Of a DNA stretch of 64,000 bases, positions 38,457-48,461 are shown piece after piece; position 1 is the first letter of the stretch, and every line of letters starts with the position of its first letter. This DNA comes from Thalassoglobus neptunius. GTDB taxonomy: Bacteria; Planctomycetota; Planctomycetia; Planctomycetales; Planctomycetaceae. The stretch is from assembly GCF_007859735.1 (NCBI RefSeq), contig NZ_SIHI01000001.1:1384251-1448250 (forward strand), read 5' to 3'. The position numbers were made by a program, and so were the translations under genes. The notes below the pieces were generated by a model. The model saw only the letters and a list, made by a program, of their open reading frames with translations, searched no databases and was not told the origin of the DNA.

Positions 38457-39947
38457 TTAATCGCGAATCCAGCCTCTTGCAGCCCGCACCGCGTGGTGCC
38501 AATCGGCCGAGAGGTTTTCTCGCTGATTGACTGACATCGCCGGTTGAAACTCGCGGTCGAGCGTCCAGTGTTCAGCAATCTCATCCATGTCGGCGTAAAC
38601 GCCCGTTGCGAGACCGGCAAGGAAAGCAGCTCCGAGAGCGGTCGTCTCCTGAATTTGCGGCCGAAGCACGGGAACGCCCAGCAATCCTGCCTGAAATGAG
38701 AGGAGTGAGTTATTCACCGTCGCTCCCCCGTCGACTTTCAAGCGAGTCAGTTTGACGCCCGATTCCTGTTGCATCGCATCAAGGACATCCATGGACTGAA
38801 ACGCCATCGATTGAATGGCAGCCCGGGCGATGTGCCCGGAAGTTGTTCCCCGTGTGATTCCGATGATCGTCCCTCGGGCGGAAGAATCCCAGTAGGGTGT
38901 GCCGAGACCGACAAATGCGGGGACGAAGTAAACTCCCCCGTTGTCGTGCACACTGTCGCACAACTGAGTGACCTGAGCGGATTCCTCGATGATCCCGATC
39001 CCGTCGCGCAGCCACTGCACTACAGCCCCGGCGATAAAGACCGATCCTTCGAGACAATAGGTCGTTGTCTTTCCGATCTTCCAGCCGATCGTCGTCAAGA
39101 GACCAAGTTGAGAAGTTACTGCCTGTTCGCCGGTATTGAGCAGCATGAAACAACCAGTGCCATAGGTGTTCTTGGCATCTCCGGGGGAAAAACAGGCCTG
39201 ACCGAACGTCGCTGCCTGTTGGTCTCCGGCACAACCCGCAATCGGGATCTCCCGACCGAAGATCGAAGGATCTGAGTGGCCAATGATTCCGGATGAGGGC
39301 ATGACTTCCGGGAGCATGCACTCGGGAATCTTCAGAAGATCGAGCAGTTCCCGGTCCCATTCCTGAGTGTGAATATTGAAGAGCATCGTACGAGATGCGT
39401 TGGTGACATCTGTCGCATGGACTCGACCATTCGTGAGTCTCCAGATGAGAAAACTGTCGACCGTTCCGAAGAGAATTTCCCCCTGCTCCGCACGTCTTCG
39501 GAGTCCAGAAATGTTGTCGAGCAGATATTGAATCTTCGTTCCGGAGAAGTACGCATCGATCACCAGGCCGGTCTTTTCCCGGATGAAGCTGTCGAGTTGA
39601 TCAGCTTTTAGTCGCTTACAGATGGGGTCAGTAATTCGGCTTTGCCAGACGACCGCGTTGCAAACCGGTTGCCCGGACTTTTTGTCCCACAGAACGACCG
39701 TTTCCCGTTGATTGGCGATTCCAATGGCCGCAATTTCGGAATCAGGAATTGCGTTCGTGTCGAGAGCCTCTTTCGCCGTTTCAATCTGAGACTTCCAAAT
39801 GGCTTCAGGATTGTGCTCGACGTGACCCGGAGACGGAAAAATCTGTTCGAACTCCTGCTGAGCCGATGAAACAGCATGTCCTTGTTCATCGAAGACAATC
39901 GCTCGACTGGATGTGGTTCCCTGATCGAGTGCCAACAGGTATTTCAT
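38457..39947 (-). CDS. glpK: Glycerol kinase
   Basis: A 496-residue FGGY kinase that phosphorylates glycerol to glycerol 3-phosphate. The N-terminus (YLLALDQGTTSSRAIVFD) gives the first ATP-site loop. IGIANQRETVVLWD and GTKIQYLLDN are typical of GlpK rather than of other FGGY kinases. GCAGDQQAATFGQ, GLGTPYWDSSARGTIIG and KVDGGATVNNSLL complete the signatures. ATG 39947 is chosen because it starts the conserved MKYLLALDQGTT, four codons inside the longest frame. No glpF or glpD lies next to it. Confidence 0.97.
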   Translation of the reverse strand: MKYLLALDQGTTSSRAIVFDEQGHAVSSAQQEFEQIFPSPGHVEHNPEAIWKSQIETAKEALDTNAIPDSEIAAIGIANQRETVVLWDKKSGQPVCNAVVWQSRITDPICKRLKADQLDSFIREKTGLVIDAYFSGTKIQYLLDNISGLRRRAEQGEILFGTVDSFLIWRLTNGRVHATDVTNASRTMLFNIHTQEWDRELLDLLKIPECMLPEVMPSSGIIGHSDPSIFGREIPIAGCAGDQQAATFGQACFSPGDAKNTYGTGCFMLLNTGEQAVTSQLGLLTTIGWKIGKTTTYCLEGSVFIAGAVVQWLRDGIGIIEESAQVTQLCDSVHDNGGVYFVPAFVGLGTPYWDSSARGTIIGITRGTTSGHIARAAIQSMAFQSMDVLDAMQQESGVKLTRLKVDGGATVNNSLLSFQAGLLGVPVLRPQIQETTALGAAFLAGLATGVYADMDEIAEHWTLDREFQPAMSVNQRENLSADWHHAVRAARGWIRD

Positions 39948-40440
39948 ATTTGTTCTCAATCTGCTTTCGACTCAATGGGGCCTTGAGTGTCTTGTGTTGC
40001 TGGCCGAATGATCATTGCAGGCTTTGTTTCAGTGATTCGACGATTTGAGTCATTGACTTCCACGGGAACGCCCTCGCAGGCACTGTCTCAGAAAGTTCAC
40101 ATTGTCACTTCCCCACTTTGAGGTACCAGGGCGAAATCCCGTCGACGTCAGGGGCGTTTACGATCGCATTTGCGTTCCCTGCGACATGAATTGGGCTCGA
40201 TTCAAGGATTTGTGATCAGCTGCTCTGAATGCTTCCGACGACTGAGTTCGACTCAGGTTGTTTCATTATCGGGGAGGCCGATCGTCAACTTCAATCTTCA
40301 GGGCAGATTTCATCGGAGGATTTCGATCGGTTCGCAACTTCTTTCACGGAAAAGAGCGTCAAGATCGGGCCCTAACTTTCCCTCAGCGAAATGATGCTTT
40401 ATTGTGTCGAGCTTCGCCCAACGTTGAAGAAAGAACCGTC
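39948..40440. other. Intergenic region, divergent promoters
   Basis: A 493-base gap between the divergent glpK and lpdA genes. A small perfect hairpin CTGAGT-TCG-ACTCAG lies at 40242-40256. The lpdA frame is open from 40258, but the conserved start is at 40441. Nothing else stands out. Confidence 0.4.
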
Positions 40441-41865
40441 ATGCCGAATGATTCAAATCACGCTCAACTTGTCGTTCTTGGAGGGGGCCCTGGCGGTTAT
40501 CCAGCTGCCTTCGAAGCTGCAGACCACGGGATGCAGGTTGTTCTCGTCGATCAGGACGCACGTCCAGGTGGTGTCTGTCTGAACCGCGGATGTATTCCTT
40601 CGAAAGCCTTACTGCACCTCGCGAAACTGATTCATGAAGCGGACGAAGCGAAGGAATGGGGGCTGACATTCACTGCCCCGGAAATCGATCTCGACAAGAT
40701 TCGAGACTTTAAAGACTCCGTCATCACGAAGATGACCGGCGGAATCAAGCAGTTGTGCGATGCTCGCGGCGTGAAACTCGTTCAAGCTCGCGGTGAACTC
40801 CTGAATTCTTCGACTCTCAAACTGACGGCCCCGGATGGCACCGAGTCGGAATTGACGTTCGATCACTGCATTGTCGCCGTCGGTTCACGTCCGGCGTTTC
40901 CGAAATTCCTCGATATCGGTGACGACCGCGTCATGGACTCAACGGGAGCGCTGTCCCTTCCGGATATTCCCAAGAAGCTGTTGGTTGTCGGAGGAGGCTA
41001 TATCGGTCTGGAAATGGGGTCGGTCTATTCTGCACTCGGTTCGGAAGTGACGGTCGTTGAAATGGCCGACGACATCCTTCTTGGGGCCGATCGAGACCTC
41101 GTGAAGCCGTTGCGGAAACGCCTTGATCAGCAGTTTCGAGCGATCTACACAAGCACGAAGCTGAATTCCCTGACGGCCTCTGACGCCGGAATTGTCGCCG
41201 AATTCGAAGGCAAGGGCGTTGAAACTCCGCAAACGTTCGATCGAGTGCTTGTTTCAGTGGGGCGAATCCCAAATGGTCACGGAATCGGTTTGGAAACGAC
41301 TTCGGTCAACGTGACTGAACGCGGCTTTATTGAAGTCGACCGCAACATGCGAACGGCAGATCCCAAAATTATGGCGATCGGGGACGTCGCTGGGGAGCCC
41401 ATGCTTGCTCATAAGGCGACCCGCGAGGCGAAAGTGGCTGTCGAAACATTACTGGGCGAACCCGCAGAGTTCGACAACGTCGCGATTCCTGCTGTTGTGT
41501 TCACAGATCCAGAAGTCGCCTGGTGCGGAGTCACAGAGACTCAGGCGAAAGAAAAAGGACTGAATATCAACGTCGTCCGGTTCCCGTGGGCCGCTTCTGG
41601 ACGTGCTCAGACAATTGGTCGAACCGAAGGGATTACCAAACTCATCGTTGATGCGGAGACCGATCGCATTCTCGGAATGGGAATTGTCGGTCCCGGAGCG
41701 GGTGAATTGATCGCGGAAGGTGTCCTCGCAGTCGAAACTGCGACGGTTGCCCGCGATCTCGCCGAAAGCATCCACGCTCACCCGACACTTTCGGAAACGA
41801 TCATGGAATCTGCGGAAGGTGCTTACGCCCAAGCAACGCACTTCGTACGCCCAAAGCGTCGATAG
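40441..41865 (+). CDS. lpdA: Dihydrolipoyl dehydrogenase
   Basis: A 474-residue flavoprotein (E3) that reoxidises dihydrolipoamide with NAD+ in 2-oxoacid dehydrogenase complexes. The FAD motif is [14 protein letters not shown]. The redox disulfide is C46/C51 in [13 protein letters not shown], where GGTCLNVGC is more usual. The NAD motif is [35 protein letters not shown] binds FAD, and the C-terminal HAHPTLSE supplies the catalytic His-Glu pair. ATG 40441 is chosen over the 40258 frame opening by homology. No E1 or E2 gene is adjacent. Confidence 0.96.
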   Translation: MPNDSNHAQLVVLGGGPGGYPAAFEAADHGMQVVLVDQDARPGGVCLNRGCIPSKALLHLAKLIHEADEAKEWGLTFTAPEIDLDKIRDFKDSVITKMTGGIKQLCDARGVKLVQARGELLNSSTLKLTAPDGTESELTFDHCIVAVGSRPAFPKFLDIGDDRVMDSTGALSLPDIPKKLLVVGGGYIGLEMGSVYSALGSEVTVVEMADDILLGADRDLVKPLRKRLDQQFRAIYTSTKLNSLTASDAGIVAEFEGKGVETPQTFDRVLVSVGRIPNGHGIGLETTSVNVTERGFIEVDRNMRTADPKIMAIGDVAGEPMLAHKATREAKVAVETLLGEPAEFDNVAIPAVVFTDPEVAWCGVTETQAKEKGLNINVVRFPWAASGRAQTIGRTEGITKLIVDAETDRILGMGIVGPGAGELIAEGVLAVETATVARDLAESIHAHPTLSETIMESAEGAYAQATHFVRPKRR

Positions 41866-42296
41866 ACGATTTTGATGGCGTCACCGCTGAATGATGTCAC
41901 GTTGCATGGCGTCGCCTTGCATGGTGTCAGCGTACGCCCTGGAGCAGATTTCAGGGCTTGCTCAAAAGAAAAATTCCGCCGTCGGCAGGCAGCTGCCGAC
42001 AAGGCGGAACTTGAAGATTGAAATTTTTATGCGGAGTGAAGAATGATTCTCCTCACCTCCGCCTCGTTTGCACTCGAAGCGACCGAATCGGTCAACATTC
42101 AACGAGTGCAACTTGAACCACTCACGTGTGGGATTCTGCAATTCATCATTGCCATGTGGCGAATTGCTCAACCGCTCACACTCAATTGCTGCTTGAGTAC
42201 CTTCAGACAAGGTCACTCGAACACGCAGCAGCAATTGATTCGTTCTGGCCGGTCCGTCAATTCATGGTGTGTCTTCAATCGTTACCGATCGTCGAC
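41866..42296. other. Convergent intergenic region
   Basis: A 431-base gap. It holds the lpdA terminator hairpin. Just before, at 41876-41934, lies a run of imperfect short repeats around the word GATGGCGTC/GCATGGTGTC. An 85-codon frame at 42043 shows no family features. Confidence 0.45.
41974..42009 (+). terminator. Intrinsic terminator after lpdA
   Basis: A 15-bp stem (TTCCGCC plus GTCGGCAG) with a 4-base loop and a two-A bulge on the 3' arm. A T-rich ATTTTT follows about 16 bases later. Confidence 0.75.
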
Positions 42297-42524
42297 TTAG
42301 GATGCACTCACGAATCTCGCACTCGATTTGCCGCTCGTTTGATCAGAACTGACTGCGTCCGCTTGAGCATTCATTCGCTCAGCGACTTCACCTCGCAGAA
42401 TTCTCATGACTTCCGGGGCATCAATACAAAGCTTCACACGGTTTCCGGACAATTCCGAAACCTTGATGACGATCTCGTCACCGATGTGAATTTCTTCGCC
42501 CTTTTTTCGAGTCAAAACCAACAT
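42297..42524 (-). CDS. csrA: Carbon storage regulator CsrA
   Basis: A 75-residue RNA-binding translational regulator. MLVLTRKKGEEIHIGDEIVI and the following VKLCIDAPEVMRILRGEV match CsrA throughout, including R6, G15, A36-P37 and the RNA-contact Arg in ILRGEV. A Ser-rich tail of about 25 residues is unlike enterobacterial CsrA. It binds GGA motifs in target leaders as a dimer. AAGGAG lies close before the ATG at 42524. It is the canonical counterpart of the CsrA-receiver fusion at 20015. Confidence 0.96.
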   Translation of the reverse strand: MLVLTRKKGEEIHIGDEIVIKVSELSGNRVKLCIDAPEVMRILRGEVAERMNAQADAVSSDQTSGKSSARFVSAS

Positions 42525-42837
42525 CTTCCGCTCCTTGGTACCTGTGGTTGCATTGAGAATAGATAGCTGACCGTCTTATGATCCATCTATCTCTTGACGT
42601 GATCAGCTGTTGTTATTGTACCCCTCTATGCAGGAAAAAGACCAAAACTCAATCGTTTTTGTAGAAATTTCCAAGGCGGTTGTTCGGTGTGGTTGTAAGT
42701 CGTTATTGTTTAAAGGTTTGCGGGTTTTTCAAAAACTGGAATCAGAATTCTCCACTCAAGAGACATGGACGCTGAGCACTCACTTTGACTGTTCAACTTC
42801 CGAATATGTTGCGGCGATGCGAAATGGTGGTCCAAAA

Positions 42838-42917
42838 TGATGCACCTGATTTTGCAGCACTCATGACTTTTGAATTGTGATGCACCGAGTGCAATTTTGG
42901 CAGTTTGTGACTCCCGC
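42838..42917. repeat. Imperfect direct repeat upstream of dnaK
   Basis: The word TGATGCACC occurs at 42838-42846 and again at 42878-42886, exactly 40 bases apart. Each copy is followed by TTTTG(G)CAG and then TGACT at slightly shifted positions. Confidence 0.55.
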
Positions 42918-42956
42918 AACCTTCCAGTTAGATGTGCCACACTGGCAGCTTGGCAG
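42898..42956 (+). promoter_or_regulatory. Putative activator-binding (enhancer) sites upstream of dnaK
   Basis: GGCAGTTTGT (42899-42908) is identical to a word upstream of groEL1. TGGCAG-CT-TGGCAG (42943-42956) has the same 8-base period as the groEL1 site. TGCCA-N3-TGGCA (42935-42947) adds a dyad. The boxes lie 80-137 bases before the -24 element. Confidence 0.5.
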
Positions 42957-43033
42957 CTTCTTTGAGGCCTGTTTCGTTGTTGTAAGTGTTTATTTTTTAG
43001 TGTGTTACGTGAAATTTGGAGGTTGGGTGAATC

Positions 43034-43049
43034 TTGGCGCAATCTTTGC
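43034..43049 (+). promoter_or_regulatory. Sigma-54 (-24/-12) promoter of dnaK
   Basis: TTGGCGCAATCTTTGC: GG at 43036-43037 and GC at 43048-43049 are separated by exactly ten bases, and TTTGC fits the -12 box. The predicted start is near 43061, leaving a leader of about 47 bases with GAGGAT before ATG 43108. Confidence 0.7.
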
Positions 43050-43107
43050 CCGTTGAGATGTGAGCAATCAAGAACTCACTACCACAATTTCTGTGCGAGG
43101 ATAATCA

Positions 43108-45015
43108 ATGGCAGTTTCAGAGAAGGTAATTGGAATCGATTTGGGAACAACAAACTCTGTTGTTTCCGTCATGGAAGGTGGCGAAGCGAAAGTGATCGCC
43201 AACCAGGAAGGGGCGCGGACCACTCCGAGTGTTGTGGCGTTCAACGATAAGGGAGACGTTCTCGTCGGGGAGCCTGCCAAGCGGCAAGCTGTCACCAACC
43301 CGGAAAACACGATCTACTCCGTGAAGCGATTCATGGGCCGCCGACACAGCGAAGTCCAGTCGGAAGAAAAGATCGTCCCTTACAAAATCATCGGCGGGGC
43401 TGATGACTACGTCAAAATTGACGTGAACGGGAAAGAGTTCACTCCGCCTGAGATCTCGGCGAAGGTCCTGATGAAGTTGAAAGATGCTGCTGAGAGCTAT
43501 CTCGGGCATCGCGTCAACAAGGCAGTGATTACCGTTCCCGCATATTTCAATGACGCACAGCGTCAGGCGACGAAAGATGCCGGGCAAATTTCCGGGTTGG
43601 AAGTGAGTCGGATCATCAACGAACCGACCGCCGCAGCCCTTGCTTACGGACTCGAAAAGAAAAAAGACGAAAAGATCGTCGTCTTCGACCTTGGTGGCGG
43701 AACGTTCGACGTTTCGATTCTCGAAGTGGAAGAAGGGTCTGTCGAAGTTCTTTCCACAAATGGGGACACTCATCTGGGTGGAGATGACTTCGATGAAGAG
43801 CTGATCAATTATGTTGCCGACGAGTTCAAGGAAAAAGAAGGTCTCGACCTGCGTGAGCAGCCGATGGCCCTTCAGCGTCTGCGAGAGGCTTGTGAAAAAG
43901 CCAAGAAGGAATTGTCGACGCTGCAAAGCACCGAGATCAACCTTCCGTTCATTCACGAAGCAAAGCACTTGCAGGTCACAATCAGTCGTTCAAAGTTTGA
44001 GCAGCTGATCGATCCGCTTGTCGATCGTTGTAAGAAGCCTGTCGAGTTGGCTCTGAAAGACGCCAAGTTGAGCCCCAGCGACATCGACGAAATCGTCCTC
44101 GTCGGAGGTTCGACACGTGTTCCTCTCGTCGTTGAACTCGTGAAGAAGATTTTCAACGGCAAAGAGCCTCATAAGGGTGTCAATCCGGACGAAGTCGTCT
44201 CTGTTGGTGCTGCGATTCAAGGCGGAATCATCGCCGGTGACGTCAAAGACGTTGTTTTGCTGGATGTGACGCCATTGTCTCTCGGAATTGAGACCGAGGG
44301 CGGAGTCATGACAGCACTCGTCGAGCGAAACACCACAATCCCCGTGACGAAGTCGGAAGTCTTTTCGACAGCTGCCGACAATCAGTCCGCTGTGACTGTG
44401 AGTGTGTTTCAGGGTGAACGACCGATGGCTCGCGATAACCGCTTGCTTGATCAGTTCAACCTCGAAGGTATTCCGGCTGCTCCGCGTGGCGTTCCACAGA
44501 TCGAAGTCACATTCGATATCGATGTGAATGGAATTCTGAACGTTTCCGCTCGAGACAAGGGAACCGGGAAGGAACACAAAGTTACAATTCAACAATCCAG
44601 CGGATTGTCTGAAACCGAAATCGAAGCGATGCGAAAAGATGCCGAATCGCACGCCGATGAAGACAAGAAGCGCAAAGAGCTGGCCGAGGTCAAAAACCAG
44701 GCGTCGAACTTTGTGTACCAGACAGAGAAGACCTTGAAGGAGCACGAGGACAAACTCGACGAATCTTCGAAGACAGCCATCGAATCTGCGATTCAAAAGG
44801 TCAAGGATGCCGAAGGCGGCGAAGATGCAGCAGCGATCAAGTCTGCTCTTGAAGACCTCGAACAGGCGACTCACGCACTGAGTAAGCACATCTATGAAGC
44901 GTCAAATCCTTCAGGTGGAGCAGAAGGTGCTGAGCCGGGAGCGGCTCCAGAGGCAGACGCAAGTGCTGCAGCGGATGATGATGTCATCGATGCAGAATTC
45001 GAGAAGAAAGAGTGA
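43108..45015 (+). CDS. dnaK: Chaperone protein DnaK (Hsp70)
   Basis: A 635-residue Hsp70. The ATPase domain has [58 protein letters not shown] and [10 protein letters not shown]. The substrate-binding domain begins after [14 protein letters not shown], and the helical lid ends in the bacterial tail [12 protein letters not shown]. All landmarks are intact. ATG 43108 has GAGGAT upstream. It is encoded 11 kb from dnaJ and grpE rather than with them. A sigma-54-type promoter, rather than sigma-32 or CIRCE elements, lies before it. Confidence 0.98.
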   Translation: MAVSEKVIGIDLGTTNSVVSVMEGGEAKVIANQEGARTTPSVVAFNDKGDVLVGEPAKRQAVTNPENTIYSVKRFMGRRHSEVQSEEKIVPYKIIGGADDYVKIDVNGKEFTPPEISAKVLMKLKDAAESYLGHRVNKAVITVPAYFNDAQRQATKDAGQISGLEVSRIINEPTAAALAYGLEKKKDEKIVVFDLGGGTFDVSILEVEEGSVEVLSTNGDTHLGGDDFDEELINYVADEFKEKEGLDLREQPMALQRLREACEKAKKELSTLQSTEINLPFIHEAKHLQVTISRSKFEQLIDPLVDRCKKPVELALKDAKLSPSDIDEIVLVGGSTRVPLVVELVKKIFNGKEPHKGVNPDEVVSVGAAIQGGIIAGDVKDVVLLDVTPLSLGIETEGGVMTALVERNTTIPVTKSEVFSTAADNQSAVTVSVFQGERPMARDNRLLDQFNLEGIPAAPRGVPQIEVTFDIDVNGILNVSARDKGTGKEHKVTIQQSSGLSETEIEAMRKDAESHADEDKKRKELAEVKNQASNFVYQTEKTLKEHEDKLDESSKTAIESAIQKVKDAEGGEDAAAIKSALEDLEQATHALSKHIYEASNPSGGAEGAEPGAAPEADASAAADDDVIDAEFEKKE

Positions 45016-45055
45016 TTCTTTCGGGAGTCGACTCTTCGTCGTTCTCTGTCAATCA

Positions 45056-45092
45056 AAGCCCGGATGCGAGTTGTCGCCTCCGGGCTTATTTT
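45056..45092 (+). terminator. Intrinsic terminator after dnaK
   Basis: A 9-bp stem AAGCCCGGA / TCCGGGCTT with a 14-base loop and ATTTTAT tail, 40 bases after the dnaK stop. Confidence 0.85.
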
Positions 45093-45203
45093 ATATCACG
45101 CTGGCTTGATCGGTAGTCTCCTCTCACTCTGCTAACTACAATCGCGGACCGATGTCCTCACGATGTTTTTTGCACCCGCCAAATCAGACTGTTGTGGAAC
45201 TTC

Positions 45204-46598
45204 ATGAACCCACCGCGCACCAGCCCGGCCGATTCTCAGTCCGTGGACAGCAAGACCGGAATGCTTGAAACAGAAAGTGTGACCGCAACGACTGAAGTTC
45301 CCGGGTTGTCCTACGAACGGTTTCTTGACTGTGTTCATTGTGGGCTCTGCACTTCTGCGTGTCCCACCTATCTTGAAACAGGAAACGAAAACGACAGCCC
45401 GCGCGGACGGATTTATCTGATGCGTGCGGTCACCGACAATCGGCTGGAACTGACCGATTCTGTCGCCCGCCATCTCGATCTTTGTCTTGACTGTCGTAGC
45501 TGCGAATCGGCCTGCCCGTCCGGGGTTGAGTATGGGCGGTTGATTGAGCCGTTTCGAGTGGCGATGCACACCAACGCGAAGACCGGGAAGCCGAAATCAG
45601 ACTGGTTTCAACGTTGGGTTCTTCACTGGTTGTTTCCGTATCCCAATCGAGTACGTCTCGCACTCTGGCCAGCATGGGTGATGCAAAAACTTGGGATCGA
45701 TCGACTCATGGAATCGATCGGACTCACCCGACTGTTGCCTGGAAAGCTTCAGCGGATGCAGCGACTCTTGCCGCCTCTTCAACGTCGAAAGCCACCTCTT
45801 CCAGAATTTCTTCCAGCGGATGGGCCGGTCCGTGCGACAGTTGGCCTCTTCACGGGTTGTGTCGCTGATGCGATGTTTCACCATGTGAACTGGGCAACCG
45901 CTCGGGTTCTTCAGGCGAACGGATGCAACGTCGTCGTTCCTCGAAGTCAGGGATGCTGTGGAGCAATCCATTACCACTCAGGAAGTGCCTCGCCAGCGAT
46001 GGATTTCGCCATTCAGAACGCGAAGGCGTTCGCGAACGCCGGAGTCGATGCCGTCATCGCGAATGTCGCGGGATGCGGTTCAATGCTTAAGGATTACGGG
46101 CACATTGCGGAAGAGCTGGAAGTGTCAGCTGCGGATCGTGAGCTGCTCTCTCAGTGCGCTTCATCGATCAAAGACGTCTCAGAGTTTCTGTCCGAGCTGG
46201 GGCCGGTTCCGCCAACGCATCCTCTGTCTGCAAATGTGACCTATCATGATGCGTGTCATCTTTGTCACGCTCAACAGATTCGCTCGCAACCGCGGGAACT
46301 TCTCAACTTGATTCCCGAGTTGACGGTCACTCCATTGATCGAATCAGAAATCTGCTGCGGAGCGGCGGGTTCCTACAACTTGACTGAACCGGAGATGGCC
46401 GATCGGCTGGGGCACCGAAAGGTGAAGAACATTCTTCAGACCGGGGCGGAGGCAGTGGTCATGGGGAATGCCGGGTGTTCGCTACAGGTGCAGTCCGTGC
46501 TTCGCTCAGAGGATCGAGACGATATCGGCGTTTATCATCCGATGGAATTGCTCGACATGAGTTATCGGGGAGTCGGGCTGGCGAAGCAAGAGTCTTAA
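45204..46598 (+). CDS. GlcF-like iron-sulfur subunit (glycolate oxidase family)
   Basis: A 464-residue protein. Two [4Fe-4S] motifs lie near the start: CVHCGLCTSACPT and CLDCRSCESACPS. Two CCG domains follow: TGCVADAMFHH with GCCGAIHYHSG, and YHDACHLCHAQ with ICCGAAGSYNL. This is the layout of GlcF, the electron-transfer subunit of glycolate oxidase, and of related lactate-oxidising complexes. The FAD subunits GlcD and GlcE are not adjacent, so the partner dehydrogenase is unknown. ATG 45204 is preferred over TTG 45192. Confidence 0.9.
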   Translation: MNPPRTSPADSQSVDSKTGMLETESVTATTEVPGLSYERFLDCVHCGLCTSACPTYLETGNENDSPRGRIYLMRAVTDNRLELTDSVARHLDLCLDCRSCESACPSGVEYGRLIEPFRVAMHTNAKTGKPKSDWFQRWVLHWLFPYPNRVRLALWPAWVMQKLGIDRLMESIGLTRLLPGKLQRMQRLLPPLQRRKPPLPEFLPADGPVRATVGLFTGCVADAMFHHVNWATARVLQANGCNVVVPRSQGCCGAIHYHSGSASPAMDFAIQNAKAFANAGVDAVIANVAGCGSMLKDYGHIAEELEVSAADRELLSQCASSIKDVSEFLSELGPVPPTHPLSANVTYHDACHLCHAQQIRSQPRELLNLIPELTVTPLIESEICCGAAGSYNLTEPEMADRLGHRKVKNILQTGAEAVVMGNAGCSLQVQSVLRSEDRDDIGVYHPMELLDMSYRGVGLAKQES

Positions 46599-46837
46599 AG
46601 CACTGCAGTCATAACACACTGCGTTGAGTGTCTGCTGCGGCAAGTGTCAGCAATTCGCTGCACGAAAAGAGACTTTGCATAGCTTCGTCACCATTCTTCG
46701 AATCAGTCGCGATGAACTGAGGCGAAGATGTCGACAGATCGGTTGGGCATTTCGCGAATGTGAACCGGCCGAAAGCAACGTGTTTCAGTTCTCACTTCAA
46801 TCACGTTGCTCAACGTCCTGCAGCGTGTGGACGCGAA

Positions 46838-47989
46838 TTAACGCACCGCCACGGCAGTTGTGCCGGCGTCCTGGATCGGTGTTGGTTTTGCTTTCGATCG
46901 CACGAGTGCCGGGAAGCTGGCGGTAGACGCTTCGACTTGAATTCGGCGACGTTGGGCTTTCAGCTGCACGACGGTCGTTGACTTGATCTCGAGGGGTTCA
47001 ACACGAACTTCAGGAGGCAAGACAAGGTCTGCTTCTTCGTCGTCCACGGATTGCGGCTCGGCATCAGCGGGGGCGCGAAGCGATCGAATGAACGGAGGAA
47101 GCGTTGAGCTGTTTTCGGTGTTCTCTGCTGGTGCTGAATTGCTCGATTGTGGAGCGTTGTCGAAATCGATCGGAGGAACAACTTCGTCCAGTTCGACGGG
47201 GGCTGCAGTGTCTCCGGATTCAATTCCTTCTTCTTCGCCGAATTCTGGTCCGACGAATGGCGGAGCATCGCTTTCTCCGATTTCTCCACCGGTTGGAGTG
47301 ACTTCGCTCGGTCGGCTTCCGGTTTCCGCCCATTCTGGTGGCTCAGTTGTCGCTGGACCGAGTTGAGCTTCAGGTTGAACGGGGGCGTCATCTTCGCGTC
47401 GGCGAACTGGCTCAAAGCTGTCGTCGAGATCGCTCTCTTCCGGCTCCTGGAAAGTTTGAGGCACAACCTCGTCGCCTTGAGGCTCCGAAGGAGCGGGTGC
47501 CGACTCGGTCGGTTCCGGTTCAGGAGAGTAGTTGGCACCGGAATCGACCGGTGAATTGGCACCTGAAGGAGTCACCGTGGAGGCGCTTCCACTGACATCA
47601 CATGGTCCCCCTGCTCCGCAAGGTCCGCCGCATGGAGAACAGCTGCAAGGTGCACAGGAATTGCAGCCGTTGACATAGCCTGCCCCGTTCGTGTAAGTCA
47701 ATGGAGCGTAGTAGGTTGCGTAGGGTTGTGGTGACCACGTTCCGCCTCGTGGTCGATACCCTGTGTAATAGTTTCCAGCTGGCCAGTAGCCCGTTTGATA
47801 CATCGGAGCGGGCGAAGCTGGGGAGCCATAGCCATATGGAGCCTGATTGAAAGCAGGTCCGTATCCGAAGATCGCGTTGTAGGTCCAGGGAATGACGCCC
47901 GCCTCGACTGGCTGTGTTGAGGTCAAGCATGTTCCGAGAAATGTCAGTAAGAGACACGTCTTGAAGTTGCGAGTGGCGAAATTCAACAT
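46838..47989 (-). CDS. Exported Pro/Glu-rich protein with a Cys-rich cluster
   Basis: A 383-residue exported protein of unknown function. The signal peptide is FKTCLLLTFLGTCLTSTQPVEA. The next 80 residues are rich in Tyr, Gly and Pro (YNAIFGYGPAFNQAPYGYG). A cluster with eight Cys follows (NGCNSCAPCSCSPCGGPCG), then about 200 low-complexity acidic and Pro/Ser residues. The end is basic and Val-rich. ATG 47989 is chosen because GAGGAT precedes it and the signal peptide follows. The composition suggests a cross-linked or wall-associated surface protein, which is an inference only. Confidence 0.78.
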   Translation of the reverse strand: MLNFATRNFKTCLLLTFLGTCLTSTQPVEAGVIPWTYNAIFGYGPAFNQAPYGYGSPASPAPMYQTGYWPAGNYYTGYRPRGGTWSPQPYATYYAPLTYTNGAGYVNGCNSCAPCSCSPCGGPCGAGGPCDVSGSASTVTPSGANSPVDSGANYSPEPEPTESAPAPSEPQGDEVVPQTFQEPEESDLDDSFEPVRRREDDAPVQPEAQLGPATTEPPEWAETGSRPSEVTPTGGEIGESDAPPFVGPEFGEEEGIESGDTAAPVELDEVVPPIDFDNAPQSSNSAPAENTENSSTLPPFIRSLRAPADAEPQSVDDEEADLVLPPEVRVEPLEIKSTTVVQLKAQRRRIQVEASTASFPALVRSKAKPTPIQDAGTTAVAVR

Positions 47990-48461
47990 GGAAATCCTCG
48001 CTTCGGAAGTCTTTGATGATTCCGGTTGCGGTTGGTGGCGTGTATTTCTTGAGTGAATCTTAGCAGAAAGTCTAACTTTACGAATCGGGGAGTCAAAGAG
48101 ATTGCGGATCAATTCCCTCGTTTGTAAGAAAGGGTGGGAATTTGCAAGTCATCGGGATTGGGGAAAGGTGTTCGTTTGGCGAATCCGGGCTCGTGAAATT
48201 CGGGTTATTCTTCAAGCGAGAAACCGATCGGTTGTAGCGGATGTGAACGTGCGATCAGTGGTTGTCTGTCAGTGGAATGATCCGGACGTCTGGAAAACTC
48301 CGGAATTGTTCAAATCCGACGCTCGCAATCTTTGACGCAATATTCTACCTTTCGCGATTCGCTGGACAGTCGACCATTGGGTCGAGATTCCGGCCTGAGA
48401 GCCGGAAGGAGAGATTGTCTCTCCCCCCAATTCAGAACACGTGGAAGTCGAGAGCTGAAAA
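47990..48461. other. Divergent intergenic region with rplU leader
   Basis: A 472-base gap between the Cys-rich protein gene and rplU. The promoter-distal end carries two adjacent hairpins (48388-48424), described separately. I recognise nothing else. Confidence 0.45.
48388..48424 (+). promoter_or_regulatory. Tandem stem-loops in the rplU leader
   Basis: TTCCGGC-CTGAGA-GCCGGAA is followed at once by GGAGAGA-TTG-TCTCTCC, both perfect 7-bp stems. They lie 38 bases before the L21 start. A role in autoregulation by L21 is possible, as ribosomal protein leaders of this kind exist in other bacteria. Confidence 0.5.

Larger units (their letters stand above)
42525..43107. other. dnaK regulatory region
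   Basis: A 583-base divergent gap between csrA and dnaK. It contains a 40-base direct repeat (42838-42917), TGGCAG boxes (42898-42956) and a sigma-54-type promoter (43034-43049). A 76-codon frame at 42610 has no recognisable features. Confidence 0.6.

Noticed and set aside
41876-41934. Short GATGGCGTC-like repeats after lpdA, considered as a CRISPR-like or REP element
   Set aside because: Units are short, imperfect and irregularly spaced, with no spacers or cas genes.
42043-42300. 85-codon frame after lpdA
   Set aside because: No plausible ribosome site or domain. It overlaps the csrA end and follows the terminator.
42610-42840. 76-codon frame in the dnaK upstream region
   Set aside because: No recognisable features, and it overlaps the first copy of the regulatory repeat.
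42943-42957. TGGCAGCTTGGCAGC read as a second sigma-54 promoter of dnaK
   Set aside because: GG-N10-GC spacing is met by chance, but the -12 side lacks TTGC and it lies too far from the gene. Better seen as a repeated activator box.
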